Below are positions 1 to 9,026 of a DNA stretch of 9,026 nucleotides, one piece after another; position 1 is the stretch's first letter, and the number at the start of each line of letters is the position of its first letter. The notes under the pieces are model-generated. The model was not told the DNA's origin. It saw nothing but the letters and a program-made list of their open reading frames with translations, and did not search any database. Origin of the DNA: Pseudomonadota bacterium (GTDB lineage Bacteria; Pseudomonadota; Gammaproteobacteria; Xanthomonadales; Xanthomonadaceae); NCBI GenBank assembly GCA_023453655.1, contig JAEXTE010000334.1, positions 1 to 9,026 on the forward strand. The letters run 5' to 3'. Both the position numbers and the translations under genes were made by a program.

Positions 1-35
1 GGGGGGGGGGGGGGGGGGGGGGGCCGCCCCCCCCC
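1..35. repeat. Homopolymer G23 / C9 tract at the window edge
   Basis: The window opens with 23 consecutive G, then CCG, then 9 consecutive C, before normal mixed sequence starts at about 36. Nothing else in the window resembles it. A G run beside a C run could fold back on itself or form a G-quadruplex. A long G run at the very end of a sequence is also typical of an assembly or two-colour sequencing artefact at a contig end. I see no gene in it or in the next hundred bases up to the terminator at 144; the frames open there translate to Arg/Pro-rich, non-protein-like sequence. Confidence 0.85.
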
Positions 36-143
36 GGTCGCCTCGACGTCAGGCGACACCCTCCCCGTGGGTCGAGCGGCGCCACGCGCCCGACATCCGC
101 ACGGCGCGCCCGCCGGCTCCCGCTCGACAGACTGCAGGCATGA

Positions 144-168
144 AAAAGCCCGCTCGAGGCGGGCTTTT
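144..168 (-). terminator. Rho-independent terminator of the cytochrome operon, possibly bidirectional
   Basis: A perfect 10-bp inverted repeat, AAAAGCCCGC (144-153) and GCGGGCTTTT (159-168), encloses the 5-nt loop TCGAG. It lies 23 bp beyond the stop codon of the cytochrome lipoprotein gene, in the right place to end the minus-strand operon. Read on the minus strand, the GC stem is followed by a run of five U. On the plus strand it is followed by four U, so it could also stop transcription coming from a convergent gene on the left, which the window does not show. Confidence 0.85.
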
Positions 169-191
169 CCACCGGACTGCGGGCGACCGGC

Positions 192-626
192 TCAGTGCGC
201 GCCGTGCAGGTCCCGCAGTTCCGACGGACGCGACGCGAAGTAGGCCGCCAGGTCGGCGATCTGCTGGTCGGTCAGGTTGGCCGCCTGCTGCGACATCAGC
301 GCATGCTCGCGGCGACCATCGCGGTACTGGACCAGCGCGTGCTCGATGTAGTCGTAATACTGGCCGCCAAGCTTGGGATAGGTCTCGTCCAGCGGCTGGT
401 TGCCGTCGGCGCCGTGGCAGTCGATGCACGACTGGCCGGTGGCCTGGCCCTTGACGTTGGCCTGCGCCTCGCCCTCGGCGATGCGGCCCTCCGGCAGGCC
501 CGCCGAAGAGGACATCTGGCTGCCTTCGCCGGTATCGTCGCCGCCGGCGCAGGCGGCCAGGGCGAGGGCGAACAGGACGGGCAGGGTGATGCGGCCGGCA
601 CGGCCGGCGAAACGCGCGAGACTCAT
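192..626 (-). CDS. Monoheme c-type cytochrome lipoprotein (c4-like domain)
   Basis: This 144-residue protein is a class I c-type cytochrome, probably a periplasmic electron carrier held to a membrane by a lipid anchor. The N-terminus has a basic start, a hydrophobic stretch and a lipobox LAAC, so Cys26 is the likely lipidated residue. A polar, flexible segment (27-60) leads to the heme-binding motif CIDCH at 67-71. YPKLGGQ (83-89) and the distal helix TDQQIADLAAYFAS are typical of cytochrome c4 domains. Met111, in the segment REHALMSQQ, is the probable second axial heme ligand. The start codon overlaps the stop of the upstream cytochrome gene (ATGA), and a GGAG lies 8 nt upstream (635-638 on the plus strand), which supports this start over the long open frame that extends upstream. 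Its partner is the preceding cytochrome. The redox partner is not shown; a cbb3- or aa3-type oxidase is the usual one for c4-like proteins (inference). Confidence 0.93.
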   Translation of the reverse strand: MSLARFAGRAGRITLPVLFALALAACAGGDDTGEGSQMSSSAGLPEGRIAEGEAQANVKGQATGQSCIDCHGADGNQPLDETYPKLGGQYYDYIEHALVQYRDGRREHALMSQQAANLTDQQIADLAAYFASRPSELRDLHGAH

Positions 627-1069
627 GGCTTCAGCTCCGACAGGAAAGCGGCGATGTCGGCGATGTCCTGGTCCGAGAAGCTCTGCGCCTGCGCCTGCAT
701 GGTCGGATGCTTGCGGGTGTCCTTCCGGTATTCGGTCAGCGCATTGCCGAGGTAGGCCGCCGACTGCCCGCCGATCTTGGGCACGTGGTAGGTCGGATAC
801 ACGTTGCGGTATCCGACGATGCCGTGGCAGCCCAGGCAGGTGTAGGTCAGCTGCCGGCCGCTGTCGGCATTGCCGGCGAGGGCCGCCGGGGTGGCGGCCG
901 GGGCCGGCTGGGCCGGGGCGGCGGACGCCTCGCCGGTGGCCGCATCGGCATCGGCCGGGCTGGCCTGTCCGGCGGGCGGGGTGGCGTCCTGCGCCGGGGT
1001 GCTGTGCGGCAGCGAGGCCAGCACGAGCACGGCGGCGAGGCTGGCGGCGATCGTCGACGGTCGCGTCAT
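623..1069 (-). CDS. Exported monoheme c-type cytochrome (c4-like domain) with Ala/Pro-rich tether
   Basis: This 148-residue protein is the first gene of the cytochrome operon. Residues 1-26 look like a Sec signal peptide (TRP start, hydrophobic core LAAVLVLASL, likely cleavage after TPA at 24-26). If it is not cleaved, the segment would serve as a membrane anchor. Residues 28-66 form a low-complexity Ala/Pro/Gly tether. The heme domain follows, with CLGCH at 78-82, VPKIGGQSAAYL at about 96-107, Met124 (in HPTMQAQ) as the probable axial ligand and the final helix SDQDIADIAAFLSEL. It resembles one half of a diheme c4 cytochrome. The loop after the heme motif (about 83-95, rich in Tyr) is unusual in my judgement. 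The ATG at 1069 was chosen because it starts the signal peptide and lies about 70 nt downstream of a strong promoter; in-frame sequence further upstream is not protein-like. Ribosome binding is weak, with GGAA about 9 nt upstream. The stop overlaps the next gene. Confidence 0.92.
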   Translation of the reverse strand: MTRPSTIAASLAAVLVLASLPHSTPAQDATPPAGQASPADADAATGEASAAPAQPAPAATPAALAGNADSGRQLTYTCLGCHGIVGYRNVYPTYHVPKIGGQSAAYLGNALTEYRKDTRKHPTMQAQAQSFSDQDIADIAAFLSELKP

Positions 1070-1144
1070 GGAGTGGTTCCGCAATCCTGTGGCTGTTGGC
1101 TTGGTGGATCGGATGGCGACGGCGTGGCGTCGCGCAATCGCCGC

Positions 1145-1173
1145 AGTATAGCTTGCGCTCCACGGGCTGTTAA
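1145..1173 (-). promoter_or_regulatory. Sigma-70 promoter of the cytochrome operon
   Basis: Read on the minus strand, TTAACA (plus 1168-1173; 5 of 6 matches to TTGACA) and TATACT (plus 1145-1150; 5 of 6 matches to TATAAT) are separated by exactly 17 bp. This is a near-consensus housekeeping promoter and stands out in GC-rich sequence. It predicts a transcript start near 1138 and a leader of about 70 nt before the ATG at 1069. I saw no clear FNR/ANR-type palindrome beside it. Confidence 0.8.
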
Positions 1174-1300
1174 CGCGCGCGCTTCCGGTGGCGGCTTGCG
1201 TCCGGCTTCCCGACCACGTCGCCCCGCGCGCCGCGCGCAACCGGCGTGGTCACTTCCGCATCCCGGAAACGTCTACTCCACAACGCCGCCGGGAGTCACC

Positions 1301-1336
1301 ATGACCTTCGGCGGATGCCGCCCGTCCGCCGGGTGA
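1301..1336 (+). CDS. Possible 11-codon leader peptide upstream of the efflux operon
   Basis: ATG at 1301 opens an 11-residue frame (MTFGGCRPSAG) ending in TGA at 1334-1336. It has a good Shine-Dalgarno sequence, GGGAG at 1291-1295, with 5 nt between it and the ATG. That spacing is better than the adaptor gene's own, so ribosomes could plausibly use it if the transcript begins upstream of about 1290. Its TGA overlaps the candidate extended -10, so both readings cannot describe the same transcript. No attenuator hairpin is obvious. It may be a chance occurrence. Confidence 0.2.
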   Translation: MTFGGCRPSAG

Positions 1337-1342
1337 TATACC
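1334..1342 (+). promoter_or_regulatory. Candidate extended -10 element for the efflux operon
   Basis: TGATATACC matches the extended -10 pattern (TG, one base, then TATANN, 4 of 6 matches to TATAAT). It is the most AT-rich spot before the adaptor gene and lies 32 bp upstream of its start codon. I see no convincing -35 at 16-18 bp upstream, as is common for extended -10 promoters and for promoters that need an activator. If used, transcription would begin near 1349, just before the Shine-Dalgarno sequence AAAGGGG at 1356-1362. Confidence 0.3.
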
Positions 1343-1374
1343 TTGCTACAACACCAAAGGGGTCCAGTCCGTCC

Positions 1375-2504
1375 ATGTCCACGAACCATGCGTTTCCGGG
1401 GCTTCGCCCCCTGCTGGCGACCGCCGCGCTGTCGGCCTGCCTGATCCTCGCCGGATGCAAGGGGGGCGGCGACGCGCAGGCCAAGCCGGCCGAGGACAAG
1501 GGCCCCGAAGCCATCCCGGTGGAGGTCGAAAAGGTCGCCCGCCGCGCCATCGCCGCCAGCTACGGCAACACCGCGACCCTCGAGCCGCGCGCCGAATCGC
1601 AGGTGGTCGCCAAGACCTCCGGCGTGGCGCTGCAGGTGCTGGCGGAGGAGGGCCAGGTGGTGCGCGCCGGCCAGGTGCTGGTGCGGCTCGATCCGGACCG
1701 CGCGCGCCTGCAGGCGGCGCAGAGCGCCGCGCAGCTGCGCAAGCTGGAAGCCAACTTCAAGCGCGCCCAGCAGCTCGAGGCCCAGCAGATGGTCAGCGCC
1801 AACGACCTCGACCAGCTGCGCTACGACCTCGAGAACGCCCGTGCGGTGAATCGCCTGGCCAACCTGGAACTGTCCTACACCGACGTGGTCGCGCCGATTT
1901 CCGGCGTGATCGCCTCGCGCGACATCAAGGCGGGCAACTTCGTGCAGATCAACTCGCCGATCTTCCGCATCGTCGATACCGCGCGCCTGGAAGCCACGCT
2001 CAACGTGCCGGAGCGCGAGATCACCAAGCTGCGCGCCGGGCAGGCGGTGGAACTGACCGTCGACGCGCTGCCGGGCCGCAGGTTCACCGGCGAGGTCGAC
2101 CGTGTTTCGCCGGTGGTCGATACCGGCAGCGGCACCTTCCGCGTCGTGGCCAGCTTCGCCGGCGACGGCGACCTGCAGGCGGGCATGTTCAGCCGCGTCG
2201 CGATCCGCTACGACCAGCGCGAGGACGCGCTGGTGCTGCCGCGCCGCGCCCTGCTCGAGGACGGTGGCGAGCCGGCCGTATTCGCCGTGCGCGACGGCAA
2301 GGCCGCGCGCGTGCCGCTGGAGCTGGGCTATTCCGACGGCGGCTGGGTGGAAGTGCGCAAGGGCCTGGCCGAGGGTGACGCGGTGGTGGTCGCGGGCAAG
2401 GCCGCGCTGCGCGAGGGCACGGCGGTCCAAGTGCTGGGCGACGACGCCGAGGCCACGGCCAAGGCCGACGGCACCGCCGGCGCGGCCAAGCGGACGGCCG
2501 ACTG

Positions 2505-2505
<1 letters not shown>
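1375..2505 (+). CDS. RND efflux pump periplasmic adaptor (membrane fusion protein), lipoprotein
   Basis: This 376-residue protein is the adaptor of a tripartite RND efflux pump, linking the inner-membrane permease to an outer-membrane channel in the periplasm. A signal peptide ends in a lipobox LAGC (25-28), so Cys28 should be lipidated, as in AcrA and MexA. The domains follow the family order: first half of the lipoyl-like barrel-sandwich (about 75-107, with EEGQVVRAGQVLVRLDP), a short alpha-helical hairpin (about 108-164, rich in Ala, Gln, Leu and Arg), the second lipoyl half (about 165-201, YTDVVAPISGVIASRDIKAG), a beta-barrel (about 203-280) and a membrane-proximal domain (about 285-355), then an Ala/Lys-rich tail. 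The short hairpin is nearer to a CusB- or MdtA-like length than to a long channel-spanning one. ATG 1375 was chosen over an in-frame GTG at 1246 because it begins the signal peptide; AAAGGGG (1356-1362) lies 12 nt upstream, a rather long spacing. The stop overlaps the next start (TGATG), implying coupled translation with the permease. Substrate unknown. Confidence 0.95.
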
Positions 2506-5978
<3,473 letters not shown>

Positions 5979-5981
5979 CCG

Positions 5982-8900
5982 ATGAACATCACCGAGCTCT
6001 CGATCCGCCGTCCGGTCACCACCATCATGCTGTTCGTGTCGATGGTGGCGATCGGCCTGATCGCGTCGTTCCGGCTGCCGCTGGAGGCCGAGCCCGAGGC
6101 GACGATCCCGTTCTTCTTCGTCGCGTTGCCCTATCCGGGCTCCACGCCGGAGGAGGTCGAACGCAACCTGCTGCGCCCGGTCGAGGAAGCGCTGGCGACG
6201 ATGTCGGGCATCAAGTCGATGAACTCGCGCGCCAATTCCGAGGGCGGGCAGATCCAGGTCGAGTTCAGCGACTGGAACCGCGACATCGCCATCGCCGCGT
6301 CCGAGGCGCGCGAACGCATCGACGCGGTGCGCGACCAGCTGCCGGACGATTTCCGCCGCTATTACGTCCAGCGCTGGACCACGTCCGACCGCGAGGCGAT
6401 GAGCCTGCGCCTGACCAGCGACGACGACCTGACCGCGCGCGCCGACCTGATCGAGCGCAGCGTCAAGCAGCGGCTCGAGCGCCTGCCGGGCGTGGCGCGC
6501 GTCGAGGTTGAGGGGGTGGCGCGCCAGGAGGTGCTGGTCGCGCTCGACAAGGACCGGCTCAGCGCCCACGGCGTCGCGCTCAACGAACTGGTGCAGCGCC
6601 TGCAGGCGGCCAACTTCTCGGTGTCGGCCGGGCAGATCACCGAGGCCGGGCAGCGCCTGCGCGTGCAGCCTCGCGGCGAACTGCAGGAACTGCAGGCCCT
6701 GCGCGACCTGCCCGTGGACAACCGCGGCACGCGCCTGTCCGACGTGGCCGACGTCAACCTGCAGCCGCAGCGCATGAACTACGTGCGCCAACTGGAGGGC
6801 AAGCCCAGCGTGGCGGTGGACGTCTACAAGGAACGCGCCGCCAACCTGGTCGACCTGTCGCGTGCCGTGCGCGCGGAGGTGGAAGTGCTGGCCGAGGACC
6901 CGGCGATGCGCGGGGTCGGCATCGAAGTCGTCGACGACCAGGGCGAGGCCGTGACTTCCTCGCTGCTGGCCCTGGCGGAGGCGGGCGCCATCGGCCTGGC
7001 GCTGTCGGTGATCGTGCTGTACGCGTTCCTGCGCCACTGGCCGTCCACGCTGATGGTCACCACCGCCATCCCGATCTGCTTCGTGATGACGCTGGGCTTC
7101 ATGTACTTCGCCGGCATCACCCTCAACATCCTGTCGATGATGGGCCTGCTGCTGGCGGTCGGCATGCTGGTCGACAACGCCGTGGTTGTGGTGGAGAGCA
7201 TCTACCAGGAGCGGGAGAAGTATCCCGACCAGCCGACGCTGTCCTCGATCATCGGCACGCGCCACGTGGCCATCGCGCTGTCCGCCGGCACGCTGTGCCA
7301 TTGCGTGGTGTTCCTGCCGATGCTGTTCGGCGAGAACAACATCATCACCATCTACCTCTCGCAGCTGGCGGTCACGATCTCGGTCTCGCTGCTGGCCTCG
7401 TGGCTGGTGGCGGTGAGCCTGATCCCGATGCTGTCAGCGCGGATGAAGACCCCGCCGGCGCTGCAGTCGCCGTTGATCAACGGCATGCAGCGCCGCTACG
7501 CGCGGCTGCTGCGCTGGACCCTGGACCACCGCGGCTGGAGCGTGGCGGGCATCCTCGCCATCTCGCTGGTCAGCGTATTGCCGATGATGAACACCAAGGG
7601 CAGCGGCGACGACGGCGACGCCAGCTCGATCAACATCTACTACCAGTGGAAGGGCGCCTACTCCAAGGAGGACATGGGGCGCGAGGTGGCGCGGGTGGAG
7701 GAGTACGTCAACGCCAACCGCGAGCGGTTCCGCATCGACAAGGTGTACAGCCGCTACAGCGAGCAGGGCTGGGCCTTCACCCGCCTGTTCCTGGACGTGA
7801 AGGACCGCGAGATCACCAAGGGCATCGAGGAGCAGGTGCGCGAGGGCCTGCCGAAATCGGCGCGCGCGACCATCGGCATCGGCTGGCCCGGCGGGCTGGG
7901 CAGCCAGGGGCAGGGCGTGAGCTTCAGCCTGGTCGGCGACTCCACCCAGGTGCTGGAAGAGCTGGCCGGCGACATCGTGCCGATGCTCAACCGCAACCCG
8001 GCGCTGCGCGACGCGCGGGTGGACACCGGCGACGCCAACACGGAACTGTCCGTGCGGGTGGACCGGGAGCGCGCCGCGGCCTACGGCTTCAGCGCGGCCG
8101 AGGTGGCGCAGTTCGTCAGCATGGCGCTGCGCGGCTCGTCGCTGCGCGACTTCCACCGCGACGACCTCGAGATCCCGGTCAACGTGCGCTTCGCCGGTTC
8201 CGAGAACTACGGCATCGAGGACCTGGCGAGCTTCATGGTCCGCGCCCCCGGCGGTACCGAGGTGCCCCTGCTGGCGATGGTGGACGTGGCGGTGAATCCG
8301 GCCTCGACCTCGATCCAGCGCATGAACCGCCAGACCATGCTGAAGATCGAGGCGGGCGTGGCCAAGGACGTCTCGGTCGAGGATGCTCGCAAGGCGATCG
8401 AGACCGCGCTCGATGGCGTTCCGTTCCCGCCCGGCTACGGCTACACCTTCACCGGGATGGGCTTCAACATCAATTTCGACGGCATGCAGCAGATGGTGCA
8501 GGCGATCATGATCGCGCTGGTGCTGATGCTGGTGATCATGGCCGCGGTGTTCGAGTCCCTGCTGTTCCCGACCGCGATCATGTCCTGCGTGCTGTTCTCG
8601 ATCTTCGGGGTGTACTGGCTGTTCTGGATCACCGGCACCGAGATGGGAATCATGGCGGTGATCGGCATCCTGGTGCTGATGGGCGTGGTGGTGAACAACG
8701 GCATCGTGATGATCGAGCACATCAACAACCTGCGCCGGCGCGGCATGGCCCGCACCGATGCGCTGGTGGAGGGCAGCCGCGAGCGCCTGCGTCCGATCAT
8801 GATGACGATGGGCACGGCGATCCTGGCGATGATTCCCATCGCGCTCAACACCGATACCCCGCAGGGCATGCCGCCCTACCACCCGATGGCGCGGGCGATC

Positions 8901-9026
8901 GCCGGCGGGCTGGCGTTCTCGACCGTGGTCAGCCTGCTGTTCCTGCCGACCATCTACGCCATCCTCGACGACCTGCGCACGGGGACCGCGCGCCTGGTGC
9001 GCCGCGCACGGGGGCTGTCGCCGGTG
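5982..9026 (+). CDS. RND family efflux permease, second of the pair, with altered proton relay (3' end beyond window)
   Basis: The window contains 1015 codons of a second inner-membrane RND exporter, without a stop. The layout is near complete: TM1 about 12-31, periplasmic loop to about 330, TM2 about 333-350, TM3-TM6 to about 482, TM7 about 518-536, second loop 537-838, and TM8-TM12 about 841-997. The final 18 residues are a basic cytoplasmic tail, so little is missing. The start MNITELSIRRPVTTIML is typical of the family. TM4 reads LVDNAVVVVES: Asp398 is present, but the second Asp of the AcrB pair is Asn399. TM10 reads VVVNNGIVMIE, with Asn905 where AcrB has Lys940. Arg935 and Thr942 in RLRPIMMT are kept. 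Similar Asp-Asn and Asn-Asn variants occur in some RND subfamilies, so this does not by itself show loss of function. TM5 contains an unusual Cys439-His440-Cys441. The sequence is far from the first permease, so the two are not a recent duplication. Substrate unknown. Confidence 0.95.
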   Translation, partial: MNITELSIRRPVTTIMLFVSMVAIGLIASFRLPLEAEPEATIPFFFVALPYPGSTPEEVERNLLRPVEEALATMSGIKSMNSRANSEGGQIQVEFSDWNRDIAIAASEARERIDAVRDQLPDDFRRYYVQRWTTSDREAMSLRLTSDDDLTARADLIERSVKQRLERLPGVARVEVEGVARQEVLVALDKDRLSAHGVALNELVQRLQAANFSVSAGQITEAGQRLRVQPRGELQELQALRDLPVDNRGTRLSDVADVNLQPQRMNYVRQLEGKPSVAVDVYKERAANLVDLSRAVRAEVEVLAEDPAMRGVGIEVVDDQGEAVTSSLLALAEAGAIGLALSVIVLYAFLRHWPSTLMVTTAIPICFVMTLGFMYFAGITLNILSMMGLLLAVGMLVDNAVVVVESIYQEREKYPDQPTLSSIIGTRHVAIALSAGTLCHCVVFLPMLFGENNIITIYLSQLAVTISVSLLASWLVAVSLIPMLSARMKTPPALQSPLINGMQRRYARLLRWTLDHRGWSVAGILAISLVSVLPMMNTKGSGDDGDASSINIYYQWKGAYSKEDMGREVARVEEYVNANRERFRIDKVYSRYSEQGWAFTRLFLDVKDREITKGIEEQVREGLPKSARATIGIGWPGGLGSQGQGVSFSLVGDSTQVLEELAGDIVPMLNRNPALRDARVDTGDANTELSVRVDRERAAAYGFSAAEVAQFVSMALRGSSLRDFHRDDLEIPVNVRFAGSENYGIEDLASFMVRAPGGTEVPLLAMVDVAVNPASTSIQRMNRQTMLKIEAGVAKDVSVEDARKAIETALDGVPFPPGYGYTFTGMGFNINFDGMQQMVQAIMIALVLMLVIMAAVFESLLFPTAIMSCVLFSIFGVYWLFWITGTEMGIMAVIGILVLMGVVVNNGIVMIEHINNLRRRGMARTDALVEGSRERLRPIMMTMGTAILAMIPIALNTDTPQGMPPYHPMARAIAGGLAFSTVVSLLFLPTIYAILDDLRTGTARLVRRARGLSPV

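Larger units (their letters stand above)
1070..1374. other. Divergent intergenic control region between cytochrome and efflux operons
   Basis: These 305 bp separate the start codons of two divergent operons. The left part is the leader and strong promoter of the cytochrome genes. The middle holds two modest inverted repeats: GACCACG (1212-1218) with CGTGGTC (1245-1251), and TTCCG (1254-1258) with CGGAA (1264-1268), the latter with a 5-bp centre and able to be a small operator. The right part holds an 11-codon open frame (1301-1336), a candidate extended -10 element near 1334-1342 and the adaptor gene's Shine-Dalgarno sequence. No regulator gene is encoded here. GC-rich sequence gives short palindromes by chance, so the operator reading is weak. 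Confidence 0.5.

Noticed and set aside
36..143. End of a gene entering from the left
   Set aside because: Several frames are open but their translations are Arg/Pro-rich, and the open stretch includes the homopolymer. No recognisable protein end is visible.
627..1163. Upstream extension of the cytochrome lipoprotein to a 323-codon product
   Set aside because: The extra sequence is the shifted frame of the other cytochrome gene. The signal peptide, Shine-Dalgarno and ATGA junction all place the start at 626.
1212..1251. GACCACG / CGTGGTC inverted repeat as a terminator or firm operator
   Set aside because: The arms are 7 bp with a 26-bp gap and no T-run. This can occur by chance in GC-rich sequence, so it is mentioned only as part of the intergenic region.
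1246..1374. Upstream GTG start adding 43 residues to the adaptor
   Set aside because: It would bury the lipoprotein signal peptide. The added residues are not protein-like, and a Shine-Dalgarno lies just upstream of ATG 1375.
7434..8882. A 482-codon minus-strand open frame antisense to the second permease
   Set aside because: It has the same low-complexity His/Asp/Arg composition and lies wholly inside a well-supported plus-strand permease.

Overview
The window is a GC-rich (roughly 70%), densely coding piece of a Gram-negative proteobacterial chromosome. The strong G/C preference at third codon positions, the lipoprotein adaptor paired with two RND permeases and the c4-like cytochromes would fit a member of the Xanthomonadaceae (Lysobacter/Luteimonas/Xanthomonas-like). 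That placement is an inference from sequence style; no taxonomic marker gene is present. The window probably starts at or next to a contig end, because bases 1-35 are a G23 run followed by CCG and C9.

Left part (1-1174): bases 36-143 hold no gene I can support. A near-perfect hairpin terminator at 144-168 closes a minus-strand operon of two small monoheme c-type cytochromes. The promoter-proximal gene (623-1069) encodes an exported cytochrome with a signal peptide and an Ala/Pro-rich tether. The second (192-626) encodes a cytochrome lipoprotein. They overlap by ATGA and so are probably translationally coupled. A near-consensus sigma-70 promoter (TTAACA - 17 bp - TATACT on the minus strand, 1145-1173) drives them. 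Together the two products look like the two halves of a diheme cytochrome c4 encoded as separate proteins, probably periplasmic or membrane-tethered electron carriers feeding a terminal oxidase.

Right part (1175-9026): a plus-strand operon runs divergently. It encodes a lipoprotein periplasmic adaptor (membrane fusion protein, 1375-2505), a first RND permease (2505-5978, 1157 aa) and a second RND permease (5982 to the window end, 1015 codons with no stop reached but all 12 membrane segments present). The adaptor and first permease overlap by one base (TGATG) and the two permeases are 3 bp apart, so all three are almost certainly one transcript. The expected product is a tripartite proton-driven efflux pump of the hydrophobe/amphiphile type. 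The outer-membrane channel partner is not in the window; it may lie downstream or be a shared TolC-like protein. No regulator gene is visible.

The most notable features are in the permeases. They are quite unlike each other. The first keeps the full proton-relay set (Asp-Asp in TM4, Lys in TM10), while the second has Asp-Asn in TM4 and Asn in place of the TM10 Lys. The first also carries two insertions relative to AcrB-type pumps: a glycine-rich loop in the periplasmic domain and a long, partly hydrophobic linker between TM6 and TM7. A heteromeric pump with divided roles is a reasonable hypothesis. I found no CRISPR array, RNA gene, insertion sequence or evident new defence or mobile system.
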